NCBI RefSeq assembly: GCF_025147765.1
Contig: NZ_CP102265.1
Location: 2,579,001-2,643,000, forward strand
DNA length: 64,000 nt
DNA from: Blautia obeum ATCC 29174
Lineage (GTDB): Bacteria > Bacillota > Clostridia > Lachnospirales > Lachnospiraceae
Direction of reading: 5' to 3'
Shown: piece after piece, positions 51,049 to 59,916 of the stretch
Layout: each line of letters begins with the position of its first letter
Position numbering within the stretch: the stretch's first letter is position 1
Notes under the pieces: generated by a model
Databases searched by the model: none
What the model was told of the DNA's origin: nothing
What the model saw: the letters and a program-made list of their open reading frames with translations, nothing else
Made by a program: the position numbers and the translations under genes

Positions 51049-52008
51049 TTACTCTTCAGTCGGCTGAAGCTGTAATCCCAGTTCTTTCAGTTTAGCAAGT
51101 ACTTCTTCTAAGGACTTACGACCAAGGTTACGAACCTTCATCATGTCATCAGAAGTTTTGTTGCAAAGTTCTTCTACTGTATTGATACCGGCTCTCTTCA
51201 GGCAGTTGTAAGAACGAACGGAAAGTTCAAGCTCATCAATGCTCATTTCAAGAACTTTTTCTTTTTCATTGTCTTCTTTCTCGATCATGACTTCTGCAGT
51301 CTTAGCATTCTCAGAAAGATCAATGAAAAGGCTGAGATGTTCGCTCAGTACCTTAGCAGCAAGGCTGACAGCCTCATCCGGATCCAATGTACCATTGGTA
51401 TATACATCCAATGTAAGTTTATCGTAATCAGTGATCTGTCCAACACGGGTGTTCTGAACAATCATGTTTACTCGGTCAACCGGAGTATAGATTGCATCTA
51501 CAGCGAGTACACCGATCGGCATATCGTCTGTTTTTCCCTTGTCAGCACTTACATATCCACGTCCACGTGTAATTGTAAGCTCCATAGCCAGTCTGCAGTC
51601 TTTGCCACCGTTCAGAGTAGCAATGACCTGATCTGGATTCATGATTTCGATATCCTGATCTGCCTGAATATCAGCAGCAGTTACGACACCTTTGCCCTCA
51701 CACTCAATGTATGCGGTCTTTGGTTCATTGTCGGCACTGTTATTCTTGATAGCAAGGCTTTTCAGATTCATGATGATTTCTGAAACGTCCTCTTTCACGC
51801 CCGGAATAGAGCTGAATTCATGAAGGACTCCATCAATCTTAACCTGGCTGACTGCTGCTCCCGGGAGGGATGACAGCATAATTCTTCTGAGAGAATTACC
51901 AAGTGTAGTTCCATATCCTCTTTCCAGAGGTTCTACTACAAATCTGCCAAATTTTTTATCTTCGGAAATTTCCGTAATTTCGATTTTTGGTTTATTAAAA
52001 TCAAACAC
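51049..52008 (-). CDS. rpoA: RNA polymerase alpha subunit
   Basis: 319 residues. N-terminal dimerisation domain with VEPLERGYGTTLGNSLRRIM; C-terminal domain (about 250-315) with LSVRSYNCLKRAGINTVEEL and VRNLGRKSLEEVLAKLKELG, which contacts UP elements and activators. It sits between rpsD and rplQ as in most bacteria. Confidence 0.98.
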   Translation of the reverse strand: MFDFNKPKIEITEISEDKKFGRFVVEPLERGYGTTLGNSLRRIMLSSLPGAAVSQVKIDGVLHEFSSIPGVKEDVSEIIMNLKSLAIKNNSADNEPKTAYIECEGKGVVTAADIQADQDIEIMNPDQVIATLNGGKDCRLAMELTITRGRGYVSADKGKTDDMPIGVLAVDAIYTPVDRVNMIVQNTRVGQITDYDKLTLDVYTNGTLDPDEAVSLAAKVLSEHLSLFIDLSENAKTAEVMIEKEDNEKEKVLEMSIDELELSVRSYNCLKRAGINTVEELCNKTSDDMMKVRNLGRKSLEEVLAKLKELGLQLQPTEE

Positions 52009-52064
52009 TATAAGTCCCTCCTTCTGGGTTTGTCAACATTTGAGGGTATTTAATTTAAAATGCA

Positions 52065-52658
52065 TTATTTGGAGTACAACTCGACGATAAGCATTTCGTT
52101 AACCGGAACATCAATAGCTTCTCTTCTTGGAAGTTCTTTTACAGTTCCGCTTAAAGCTTCCTGATTTACATCAAGCCATTCCGGAACAAGTCTTCCACCT
52201 GTTACTTCCAGAATTCCTTTGTATCTTTCAGAACCTTTGCATTTTTCTTTGATTTCGATTGTGTCACCAGCTTTTACAAGGTAAGACGGAATGTTTACAC
52301 ATTTTCCGTTTACAAGTACATGCTTGTGGTCAACGATCTGACGAGCTTCACGTCTGGTTCTAGCAAGTCCCATACGGAATACTACGTTGTCAAGTCTGCT
52401 TTCCAGAAGAACCATAAGGTTTTCACCAGTCTGTCCTGGCATTCTGTCAGCTTTGTTGTAGTAGTTGTGGAAAGGTTTTTCCAGAACTCCGTAGATGAAT
52501 TTTGCTTTCTGTTTTTCTCTTAACTGTAAACCGTACTCAGACACTTTTCTGTTTGCACGTTTTAACTGTCTTGTAGATTTTTTATCAATTCCTAAATAAA
52601 TCGGATCCAGGCCGAGGGATCTGCATCTTTTCAGAACAGGAACTCTATTTACTGCCAT
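52065..52658 (-). CDS. rpsD: Ribosomal protein S4
   Basis: 197 residues. MAVNRVPVLKRCRSLGLDPI start without the N-terminal zinc Cys cluster of some S4 proteins, and an S4 RNA-binding domain with LESRLDNVVFRMGLARTRRE and IVDHKHVLVNGKCVNIPSYL. Primary 16S rRNA binder and often autoregulator of this operon. Confidence 0.97.
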   Translation of the reverse strand: MAVNRVPVLKRCRSLGLDPIYLGIDKKSTRQLKRANRKVSEYGLQLREKQKAKFIYGVLEKPFHNYYNKADRMPGQTGENLMVLLESRLDNVVFRMGLARTRREARQIVDHKHVLVNGKCVNIPSYLVKAGDTIEIKEKCKGSERYKGILEVTGGRLVPEWLDVNQEALSGTVKELPRREAIDVPVNEMLIVELYSK

Positions 52659-52677
52659 TTCAAGCTACCTCCTAAAA

Positions 52678-53073
52678 TTAGACTCTTCTGCGTTTTGGTG
52701 GACGGCATCCGTTGTGCGGAACCGGTGTTACGTCACGGATACTTGTTACTTCAAGACCACATGCCTGAAGTGCACGGATTGCAGCTTCACGTCCTGATCC
52801 TGGTCCTTTAACCATAACATCAACAGTTTTTAAACCATGAATTAAAGCAGCTTTTGTTGCAGTCTCAGCTGCCATCTGTGCTGCATAAGGGGTAGATTTT
52901 CTTGAACCTCTAAATCCCAGACCACCAGCACTTGCCCATGAAAGAGCGTTTCCTTCGCTGTCTGTCAGAGTAACAATTGTGTTGTTAAAAGAAGACTGGA
53001 TATGTGCCTGTCCGTGTTCAACGTTTTTCTTAACACGACGTTTTGTTGTCGCTTTTCTGGTTGTCTTTGCCAT
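52678..53073 (-). CDS. rpsK: Ribosomal protein S11
   Basis: 131 residues with HIQSSFNNTIVTLTDSEGNA, GFRGSRKSTPYAAQMAAETA and VTPVPHNGCRPPKRRRV. Located in the 30S platform. The N-terminus is basic (TTRKATTKRRVKKN), as in Firmicutes. Confidence 0.97.
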   Translation of the reverse strand: MAKTTRKATTKRRVKKNVEHGQAHIQSSFNNTIVTLTDSEGNALSWASAGGLGFRGSRKSTPYAAQMAAETATKAALIHGLKTVDVMVKGPGSGREAAIRALQACGLEVTSIRDVTPVPHNGCRPPKRRRV

Positions 53074-53120
53074 TTTAAAACTAACCTACACTTTCCTTTA
53101 TATAATCAATTATACGTTAC

Positions 53121-53489
53121 TTATTTCTTTTTGTTTGCAACGGTTCTCTTAGGACCTTTGCGTGTTCTAGCGTTTGTTTTGGTCTTCTGGCCACGAACCG
53201 GAAGTCCTTTACGATGACGGATACCTCTGTAGCATCCGATTTCCTGCAGTCTCTTGATATTCAGAGCGATTTCACGACGAAGATCACCTTCAACTGTCAT
53301 TGTTTCATCAATTACAGCACTGATTTTCTTAACATCATCATCTGTCAGGTCTCTGACACGAATGTCAGGATTTACACCTGCCTGAGCAAGAATTTTGTCA
53401 GCGCTTGTTCTGCCGATACCATAGATATAGGTAAGGCCGATTTCGATACGTTTGTCTCTTGGTAAGTCTACACCAGCTATACGAGCCAT
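53121..53489 (-). CDS. rpsM: Ribosomal protein S13
   Basis: 122 residues from ATG at 53489 (GGAGG upstream): MARIAGVDLPRDKRIEIGLT, then GIGRTSADKILAQAGV and GLPVRGQKTKTNARTRKGPK. The frame stays open far upstream to 53705, but that part is leader. First gene after the structured leader. Confidence 0.97.
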   Translation of the reverse strand: MARIAGVDLPRDKRIEIGLTYIYGIGRTSADKILAQAGVNPDIRVRDLTDDDVKKISAVIDETMTVEGDLRREIALNIKRLQEIGCYRGIRHRKGLPVRGQKTKTNARTRKGPKRTVANKKK

Positions 53490-53789
53490 GTACTGTTTCC
53501 TCCATTTTCTTTTTGGATAGTCTTCTGAATTATACCACTTGCTGTCTCGCAAGGTGAAATGGGGTATATCTTCACAAGCTTCCTGATTTTCTAGTTTCCT
53601 AATTGGGGTGCCTCGGTAAAACACCCAGCCGCTTTTGGCGTAAAGCGACCTTTCCGAAATTGTGTCCTCACGGACGCTGTTGCCTCTCGGTATTAGGCAA
53701 TACATGCTTCTTTAATAAGATATTAAAACAGTTCGAACAACCCTTCCGGGTGTATCAAACTGCAGCCGCACGTTTCACAAACTTGTCAA
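53490..53789 (-). ncRNA. Structured leader between rpmJ and rpsM
   Basis: The 300 bases hold no gene. The minus strand carries a run of hairpins: GCCTAATACCGAGAGGC, GTCC-GTGA-GGAC, GCTTT...AAAGC, GGGTG...CACCC, and CTTGCGAGACAGCAAG. The usual spacing between rpmJ and rpsM in Firmicutes is much shorter. It may be a ribosomal-protein binding leader (S4 or S13 autoregulation) or an inserted structured element. I do not recognise a named family. Confidence 0.4.
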
Positions 53790-53903
53790 TTAACCCTGAC
53801 GCTGTTTGTGTTTTGGATTTTCACAGATTACTCTGATAGATCCTTTTCTTTTGATGATCTTGCATTTTTCGCAGATCGGCTTTACAGATGATCTTACTTT
53901 CAC
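53790..53903 (-). CDS. rpmJ: Ribosomal protein L36
   Basis: 37 codons with a GTG start at 53903, AAGGAGG 7 nt upstream: MKVRSSVKPICEKCKIIKRK and GSIRVICENPKHKQRQG. The zinc ligands are Cys in ICEKC, Cys in VIC and His in KHKQRQG. Full-length bacterial L36. Confidence 0.95.
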   Translation of the reverse strand: MKVRSSVKPICEKCKIIKRKGSIRVICENPKHKQRQG

Positions 53904-53977
53904 TGGAAATCCTCCTTTTCCGTAATATAGGCTTGAATCTGCAGTTCATACACACAGTCTTTGCGCGTACATATGAT

Positions 53978-54006
53978 ATATTAACACTGTCGATTGGATT
54001 ATGCAA
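53978..54006 (-). promoter_or_regulatory. Internal promoter before rpmJ
   Basis: TTGCAT (54001-54006), 17-bp spacer, TAATAT (53978-53983) on the minus strand. It lies downstream of the terminator after infA and would drive rpmJ-rpsM-rpsK-rpsD-rpoA-rplQ. Confidence 0.6.
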
Positions 54007-54068
54007 GCCCTAATTTTAAATTTTTGTTAATTTTTTTGTTGGAGTAGAATGTAGAAATGGTACGTTAC

Positions 54069-54248
54069 GGAGATGAGAAGGATGGTACTTCCTGACACAC
54101 TGCGATTTCTATATGATTCGTGCGCTTGTTTGATGCCATTCACGCAAACTCGGCTTCGCCTCAAACAGTGCGTTCGGTGGCATCAGCTAGCACAAATCAT
54201 ATGACGAAATCTACGTTTACCGTCTGGAAGTACCATCCTTCTATCTCC
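54069..54248. repeat. 180-bp imperfect palindrome between infA and rpmJ
   Basis: Outer arms GAAGGATGGTACTTCC (54077-54092) and GGAAGTACCATCCTTC (54226-54241) are perfect and extend to GGAGAT/ATCTCC. Middle parts (CGATTTCTATATGATT and AATCATATGACGAAAT) and an inner pair GATGCCA/TGGCATC also pair. The stretch 53904-54543 has no gene; this non-coding element looks like a MITE or repeated palindromic unit. Further GC-rich bits (ACCGCCTTCGGCTTTG) follow to 54330. Confidence 0.6.
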
Positions 54249-54453
54249 TGACTGTACCCTTTGAATACATAGCAACGGATGGACGGTCGATGACGGTAGT
54301 TGATCGCAGACCGCCTTCGGCTTTGTTAATATATGAGAAATAAAAAATAATCGGCTCAGCCTGCATAATTCAATAGCTTAGAATACAGGATTAGTCGATA
54401 TTTTTTTATTTCTACAGCATAGAGCTTTATAATCCATCCCCTCACAAATGAAA

Positions 54454-54540
54454 AAACTCCCCCTGTAAGCCGGCGTGGCCAAGAGGGGGAGTTTGAGGGG
54501 GACATGCGGCCTTCGCAACTGTGAGCCTGTCCCCCTCAAA
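54454..54540 (-). terminator. Double hairpin terminator after infA
   Basis: Immediately after the infA stop the minus strand forms TTTGAGGGGGACA/TGTCCCCCTCAAA (54492-54540), then AAACTCCCCCT/AGGGGGAGTTT (54454-54494) followed by TTTTTT. The two stems share three bases and use near-identical G/C-runs, so alternative pairing is possible. It cuts the ribosomal operon between infA and rpmJ. Confidence 0.75.
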
Positions 54541-54543
54541 TCT

Positions 54544-54762
54544 TTATTTATCTCTCCAGATAATACGTCCCTTAGAAAGATCATATGGAGAAAGTTCAAT
54601 TGTTACTTTATCTCCAGGAAGAATACGGATAAAGTTCATACGCAGCTTTCCGCTGATATGTGCCAGCACTACATGCTTGTTTTCCAGTTCTACTTTGAAC
54701 ATCGCATTAGGCAGCTTCTCTAATACAGTACCTTCCACTTCGATTACATCTGCTTTAGACAT
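54544..54762 (-). CDS. infA: Translation initiation factor IF-1
   Basis: 72 residues, full length: MSKADVIEVEGTVLEKLPNA, then VLAHISGKLRMNFIRILPGD, an S1-like OB fold. Follows map by 22 bp; the KOW-domain gene often found between map and infA in relatives is absent. Confidence 0.97.
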   Translation of the reverse strand: MSKADVIEVEGTVLEKLPNAMFKVELENKHVVLAHISGKLRMNFIRILPGDKVTIELSPYDLSKGRIIWRDK

Positions 54763-54784
54763 TATAAACCTCCTGTGTCATCTG

Positions 54785-55540
54785 TCATTTTGTAAGAGTC
54801 AGAATTTCCGGTTCTCCATCCGTGATCAGAATGGTGTTTTCATAATGTGCAGAAAGTGAACCGTCCATCGTTACAACCGTCCACTCATCATCTTCCCACG
54901 CTACATCTGCGCGTCCAAGATTGATCATCGGTTCGATTGCAAGTGTCATACCCGGCATCAGCTTGATGCCTCTACGTTTCTGTGGGAAATTCGGGATCTG
55001 CGGATCTTCATGAAGATGAGTTCCGATTCCGTGTCCTACCAGGTCACGTACGATTCCGTAGTTGAATTTTGCAGCATATGCACCAATTGCCTTGGAAACA
55101 TCGTTCAGATGATTTCCGGCTTTTGCAAATTTGATTCCTTCAAAAAAGCTCTGTTTTGTAACTTCCATCAGCTGTTTTGCTTCCGGAGATACCTCACCGA
55201 CTGCATAAGTACGCGCTGCATCTGAATGATATCCTTTATAGATCAGTCCGGCGTCAATCTTTACAAGATCGCCTTCCTGGATGATCTTCTGTCTGGACGG
55301 GATTCCATGTACGACTTCATCATTCAGACTGATGCAAAATGATGCTGGAAAGCCCTGATAATTTTTAAAGTTCGGAATGCAGCCCATAGAGCGGATCATA
55401 TCCTCACCAATTCGATCCAGTTCTTTTGTGCTGATTCCCGGCTTAATGTGAGAAGCCAATTCATCATGAACCTGTTCCAGTAAATGACCGGCATGTCTCA
55501 TAAGCTCAATTTCATGTTCTGACTTAATAGAAACTGACAT
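54785..55540 (-). CDS. map: Methionine aminopeptidase, type I
   Basis: 251 residues. Metal ligands: Asp in VKIDAGLIYKGYHSDAARTY (two), His in LVGHGIGTHLHEDP, Glu in TLAIEPMINLG and Glu in ENTILITDGEPEIL. Removes N-terminal Met from nascent proteins. The start is 3 bp after adk. Confidence 0.97.
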   Translation of the reverse strand: MSVSIKSEHEIELMRHAGHLLEQVHDELASHIKPGISTKELDRIGEDMIRSMGCIPNFKNYQGFPASFCISLNDEVVHGIPSRQKIIQEGDLVKIDAGLIYKGYHSDAARTYAVGEVSPEAKQLMEVTKQSFFEGIKFAKAGNHLNDVSKAIGAYAAKFNYGIVRDLVGHGIGTHLHEDPQIPNFPQKRRGIKLMPGMTLAIEPMINLGRADVAWEDDEWTVVTMDGSLSAHYENTILITDGEPEILTLTK

Positions 55541-55542
55541 CT

Positions 55543-56187
55543 TTATTCTCCCAAGATTTCGACGATTGCCTGGAAAACTTTATCCAGTGCAGCTGTTCCG
55601 TCTACCGTCTTCAAAACACCCTGTTTTGTGTAATAGTCAATCAGCGGCTGTGTCTGTTCATGATAAACCTTCAGACGTTTGGAAACGGTTTCTGGTTTAT
55701 CGTCATCACGGAGTACAAGATTTTCGCCACAGGTATCGCAAACATTTTCTACCTTCGGTGCAGCATATACAATATGATAAGTTGCTCCACATTTCAGGCA
55801 TGCTCTTCTTCCTGACATGCGGTTCACAATATTGTCATCCGGTACATCTACATCAATTGCGTAGTCAATTTTGCTTCCCAGTTTTTCAAGAGCGGCTGTC
55901 AGGCATTCTGCCTGAGGAATCGTTCTCGGGAAACCATCCAGTACGTATCCGTTCTTTGCATCATCCTGCTGAATTCTGTCTACTACAAGATCACAGGTTA
56001 ATTCATCTGGTACTAAAAGTCCCTGATCCATATATGTCTTTGCTTTTTTCCCCAATTCAGTACCATTTTTTATGTTTGCACGGAAAATATCCCCAGTGGA
56101 AATGTGCGGAATTCCATATTTTTCAGCAATTTTCTTTGCCTGTGTTCCCTTTCCAGCTCCCGGTGCACCTAACATAATAATACGCAT
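55543..56187 (-). CDS. adk: Adenylate kinase
   Basis: 214 residues. P-loop MLGAPGAGKGTQAKKIAEKY; LID domain with a zinc site CLKCGATYH...CDTCGENL (about 127-155); VLDGFPRTIPQAECL. Interconverts AMP, ADP and ATP. Separated from secY by a terminator-like hairpin. Confidence 0.97.
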   Translation of the reverse strand: MRIIMLGAPGAGKGTQAKKIAEKYGIPHISTGDIFRANIKNGTELGKKAKTYMDQGLLVPDELTCDLVVDRIQQDDAKNGYVLDGFPRTIPQAECLTAALEKLGSKIDYAIDVDVPDDNIVNRMSGRRACLKCGATYHIVYAAPKVENVCDTCGENLVLRDDDKPETVSKRLKVYHEQTQPLIDYYTKQGVLKTVDGTAALDKVFQAIVEILGE

Positions 56188-56249
56188 AATAAATACCCTC
56201 CTTTTTCTTTATGAAGCATAAGCTTTATAGAAATTTCCATAAAGCAAAA

Positions 56250-56279
56250 AAGACTGTGATGCTTTCACACCACAGCCTT
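56250..56279 (-). terminator. Terminator-like hairpin after secY
   Basis: On the minus strand AAGGCTGTG and CACAGTCTT pair (one G-U) with a 12-nt loop and TTTTT follows, 5 bp after the secY stop. A dyad GCTTTATAGAAA/TTTCCATAAAGC (56223-56246) lies next to it. It could partly uncouple adk-map-infA from the upstream genes. Confidence 0.65.
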
Positions 56280-56283
56280 CGTT

Positions 56284-57600
56284 TTAGCTGTTCAGAAAGC
56301 CTTTGTAATTGCGGACAAGCAACTGAGACTCGATCTGCTTCAATGTTTCAAGAACAACACCAACGACGATGATGATAGATGTTCCACCAAATGAAACATG
56401 TGCTCCAAATACACCATTGAAGAAGAACGGAATTACTGCCACAATAATCAGGCCTACCGCACCTATAAATATAATATAATTAAGCATTTTAGTCAAATAG
56501 TCTGATGTTGGTTTTCCAGGACGAATACCTGGGATAAAACCACCCTGCTTTTTGATATTATCTGCGACTTCCAACGGATTAAATGTGATAGAAGTGTAGA
56601 AATATGCAAAGAATACACAAAGTACAATGTATACAAGCAGTCCCCAGCTATACTGTGGCTGGGATGGATTACACCAGTTACTTGAAGAAAGACCTCTCAG
56701 GATCTCGCTTCCGATGCCTGTTCCGTTTGTCTTACCGGCAAACTGCGCGATAACACCCGGGAATGACATGATTGAGGAAGCAAAGATGATCGGGATAACA
56801 CCTGCGGTGTTAACTTTCAATGGGATGTTGGTGGCCTGGCCGCCCATCATCTTTCTGCCAACCATCTTTTTGGAGTACTGAACAGGAATCCTTCTCTCTG
56901 CTCCATTAAGAATAAGGACAAATACAACTACAACCATAATGATTGCAAAAATAATCACTCCTGCAAGCATTCCTTTTGCAATTGTTTTTCCCTTAATAAA
57001 GTTCTCATAAAGAGTTGTCATATCACTTGGAATTCTGGATACGATATTAACCGCAAGAACGATAGAAATACCATTTCCAACACCCTTTTCTGTGATACGT
57101 TCACCGATCCACATCAGCATAGCAGAACCGGCTGTAAGGCTGGCGATTACTACAACTGCCTTTAAGAAATTCATATCTTTTACGATATTTCCACGGCTGA
57201 ATCCGATTGTCATGGCAATAGACTCAAAAAGAGCCAGACCAACTGTGACATAACGGGTAATCGCAGTCATTTTCTTTCTTCCCTCTTCACCATCTCTGTG
57301 CATTTCCTCCAGAGCAGGAATTGCAATTGTCAAAAGTTGGATAATAATGGAAGATGTAATGTATGGTGTGATGTTCAACGCAAAAACAGACATGCTTTCA
57401 AAGGAACCACCGGTGAATGCATCAAAGAAATTGAATGCATCACCGGTATTGCTCTTGAACCACTGTTTGAATACGCTGCCATCCACACCCGGGATGGGAA
57501 GCTGCGAACCTATACGGATGACAAAGATCATCGCTAACAGGTAGAGAAGCTTACGTCTCATCTCTTTCACTCTAAAAGCACTTTTAAGAGTCTCAAACAT
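56284..57600 (-). CDS. secY: Preprotein translocase subunit SecY
   Basis: 438 residues with ten membrane segments. Start MFETLKSAFRVKEMRRKLLY; plug/TM2 GGSFESMSVFALNITPYITS; C-terminal loop GKPTSDYLTKMLNYIIFIGA. Forms the SecYEG channel. Overlaps the rplO stop by 1 bp (TAATG). Confidence 0.97.
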   Translation of the reverse strand: MFETLKSAFRVKEMRRKLLYLLAMIFVIRIGSQLPIPGVDGSVFKQWFKSNTGDAFNFFDAFTGGSFESMSVFALNITPYITSSIIIQLLTIAIPALEEMHRDGEEGRKKMTAITRYVTVGLALFESIAMTIGFSRGNIVKDMNFLKAVVVIASLTAGSAMLMWIGERITEKGVGNGISIVLAVNIVSRIPSDMTTLYENFIKGKTIAKGMLAGVIIFAIIMVVVVFVLILNGAERRIPVQYSKKMVGRKMMGGQATNIPLKVNTAGVIPIIFASSIMSFPGVIAQFAGKTNGTGIGSEILRGLSSSNWCNPSQPQYSWGLLVYIVLCVFFAYFYTSITFNPLEVADNIKKQGGFIPGIRPGKPTSDYLTKMLNYIIFIGAVGLIIVAVIPFFFNGVFGAHVSFGGTSIIIVVGVVLETLKQIESQLLVRNYKGFLNS

Positions 57601-58049
57601 TAGATCACCTCTACTGTACCACCTGCAGCTTCGATTTTTGCTTTTGCGGTTTCGCTGACAGCATTTACTTTTACATTAAGTTTTTTGGTCAGCTCACCGT
57701 TTCCAAGAATTTTAACACCGTCTCCGGCTTTGGAAATTGCACGGCTCTCCAGTAAAGTTTCAACGGTAACATCTGTACCATCTTCGAAACGATTGAGAAC
57801 GTCTACATTGATTGCGATGATTTCTTTAGAATTTCTATTCTTGAAACCTCTCTTCGGAAGACGTCTGTATAAAGGCATCTGTCCACCTTCAAATCCCGGT
57901 TTCTTATGTCCGGAACGAGCTAACTGTCCTTTGTGTCCTTTTCCGGCTGTTTTACCGTTTCCGGATCCATGTCCACGGCCTCTTCTGAAGTTATCACTAT
58001 GTTTAGAACCTTCTGCTGGTCTTAAGTTTGATAATTCCATCTTTGGCAC
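57600..58049 (-). CDS. rplO: Ribosomal protein L15
   Basis: 149 residues. The Gly-rich N-terminal tail (GRGHGSGNGKTAGKGHKGQL) and GFEGGQMPLYRRLPKRGFKN are diagnostic. 23S rRNA binder; coupled to secY. Confidence 0.97.
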   Translation of the reverse strand: MPKMELSNLRPAEGSKHSDNFRRGRGHGSGNGKTAGKGHKGQLARSGHKKPGFEGGQMPLYRRLPKRGFKNRNSKEIIAINVDVLNRFEDGTDVTVETLLESRAISKAGDGVKILGNGELTKKLNVKVNAVSETAKAKIEAAGGTVEVI

Positions 58050-58079
58050 CTCCTTTTATTATTCAATCTCTGGAAATTA

Positions 58080-58262
58080 TTATGCTTCTTCTACTTTTAC
58101 AAGATGCTGAACCTGCTGGATCATTCCTCTTGTAGCTGCATTGTCAGGCATTTCAACTGTTTTGTGCATTTTTGTAAGTCCCATAGCTGCTACAGTTTTT
58201 TTGTGTTTCGGAACTGCACCGATTGGAGACTTAACAAGTGTAACTTTTAATGTGTTTGCCAT
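58080..58262 (-). CDS. rpmD: Ribosomal protein L30
   Basis: 60 residues: KVTLVKSPIGAVPKHKKTVA, AMGLTKMHKTVEMPDNAATR, GMIQQVQHLVKVEE. Full length for a bacterial L30. Confidence 0.96.
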   Translation of the reverse strand: MANTLKVTLVKSPIGAVPKHKKTVAAMGLTKMHKTVEMPDNAATRGMIQQVQHLVKVEEA

Positions 58263-58275
58263 TATTTTGTCCTCC

Positions 58276-58785
58276 TTATGCCAGAATCTCTTCTACAGAT
58301 TTTCCGCGAAGTTTTGCAACTTCTTCCGGAGTTTTCAGTTTGCTTAATCCTTCGATAGTAGCCAGAACTACGTTCTGTTTATTTCTGGATCCCATACATT
58401 TTGTACGGATATTTTTGATTCCTGCAAGCTCGATGACTGCACGGGCTGGACCACCAGCGATAACTCCAGTACCTTCCGGAGCACGTTTCAGAAGCATTTC
58501 AGCACTTCCGAATTTACCTACATAGTCATGAGTGATGGAATTGTTCTCATCTCTTGCAACTGTAACCAGTTTTTTCATGGCATCTTCTTTTCCTTTGCGG
58601 ATAGCTTCCGGAATTTCAGCTGCCTTTCCTAAACCTGCACCAACATGTCCGTTGCCGTCACCTACAACAACCAAAGCTGTGAAACGGAAGTTACGGCCAC
58701 CTTTAACAACCTTGGTAACACGTTTGATTGACACTACTTTATCTTCTAATTCTAACTGACTAGCATCAATAAGATTATTTTTCAT
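58276..58785 (-). CDS. rpsE: Ribosomal protein S5
   Basis: 169 residues. S5 double-stranded RNA-binding domain with LEDKVVSIKRVTKVVKGGRN and the C-terminal domain with APEGTGVIAGGPARAVIELA. Contributes to decoding fidelity. Confidence 0.97.
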   Translation of the reverse strand: MKNNLIDASQLELEDKVVSIKRVTKVVKGGRNFRFTALVVVGDGNGHVGAGLGKAAEIPEAIRKGKEDAMKKLVTVARDENNSITHDYVGKFGSAEMLLKRAPEGTGVIAGGPARAVIELAGIKNIRTKCMGSRNKQNVVLATIEGLSKLKTPEEVAKLRGKSVEEILA

Positions 58786-58803
58786 GTGTCTTTTTCCTCC
58801 CTT

Positions 58804-59172
58804 TTAGAATTTCAGCCCAGCTTCTCTTGCTGCGTCTGCCAGTGCCTTTACTTTACCGTGATAGATATAGCCTCCTCTGTCGAAGACAACGCTTTCGATA
58901 CCTGCTTCAACTGCTTTCTTTCCGATTACAGTTCCAAGGTATGCTGCAGCTTTTACATCATCAGTATTTTCCAGTTCAGCTTTTACATCTTTCTGAAGAG
59001 TAGAAGCAGATACTAAAGTTTTTCCTACAGTGTCATCAATGATCTGTGCATACATATGCTTGTTGGAACGATATACTGCCAGTCTTGGAGTAGTAGCTGT
59101 TCCATTGAGATGATGACGGATTCTTCTATGTTTTTTCTCGCGAATTTCCGCTCTGGATGCTTTATTAATCAT
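58804..59172 (-). CDS. rplR: Ribosomal protein L18
   Basis: 122 residues: REKKHRRIRHHLNGTATTPR, LAVYRSNKHMYAQIIDD and VFDRGGYIYHGKVKALADAA. 5S rRNA-binding protein. Confidence 0.97.
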   Translation of the reverse strand: MINKASRAEIREKKHRRIRHHLNGTATTPRLAVYRSNKHMYAQIIDDTVGKTLVSASTLQKDVKAELENTDDVKAAAYLGTVIGKKAVEAGIESVVFDRGGYIYHGKVKALADAAREAGLKF

Positions 59173-59189
59173 ATTCTCACTCTCCTTAT

Positions 59190-59729
59190 TTATTTCTTAC
59201 CAGTCTTACCGACTTTACGTCTGATAACTTCATCAGCATACTTGATACCTTTGCCCTTATATGGCTCCGGTCTTCTCTTATCTCTGATTTCAGCTGCATA
59301 CTGGCCAACTTTTTCTTTGCTGATACCGGAAACGATGATCTTGTTTCCATCAACTTTGGATTCCAGACCTTCTGGATCTTCCATCTCTACCGGGTGAGAA
59401 TATCCCAGAGAAAGAACAAGTTTCTTGCCCTGTTTCTGTGCTCTATAACCTACACCGTTAACTTCAAGCTCTTTTGTGTAGCCTTCGCTTACACCGATTA
59501 CCATATTGTGGATCAGGCTTCTTGTCAGACCGTGTAATGCTTTCATTTTCTTAAGATCATTTGGTCTTGTAACTACTACATGACCATCTTCTACTTTGAT
59601 TTCCATTTCGGTTGGAAGTGCTCTTTCGAGTGTTCCTTTAGGACCTTTAACGGTTACTACATTACCTGCAGCTACGCTTACTTCAACGCCTGCCGGGATA
59701 GCTACCGGAAGTCTTCCGATTCGTGACAT
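59190..59729 (-). CDS. rplF: Ribosomal protein L6
   Basis: 179 residues. MSRIGRLPVAIPAGVEVSVA, HGLTRSLIHNMVIGVSEGYT and IRDKRRPEPYKGKGIKYADE, two L6 domains. A 212-bp gap with a hairpin separates it from rpsH. Confidence 0.97.
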   Translation of the reverse strand: MSRIGRLPVAIPAGVEVSVAAGNVVTVKGPKGTLERALPTEMEIKVEDGHVVVTRPNDLKKMKALHGLTRSLIHNMVIGVSEGYTKELEVNGVGYRAQKQGKKLVLSLGYSHPVEMEDPEGLESKVDGNKIIVSGISKEKVGQYAAEIRDKRRPEPYKGKGIKYADEVIRRKVGKTGKK

Positions 59730-59916
59730 AATATTGTCCTCCTTACTTAAATTGTCGGAGAAGGTACTTCCTTCTCTGTTTTCAGTGCATTAACCACTTA
59801 ACAAGTACAAGTGCTGTACAAGTTTAGTGTGAAAGTACACCTCGACACTTAATGAGAAAGTCGATGCATTGCGCCGGCTGTCGAATTTAGTGACGATGGT
59901 GTTTCCTTCATCTATA

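Noticed and set aside
53490..53705. 72-residue N-terminal extension of S13
   Set aside because: The frame is open but the S13 family start MARIAG has its own GGAGG site, and the upstream part is a hairpin-rich leader.
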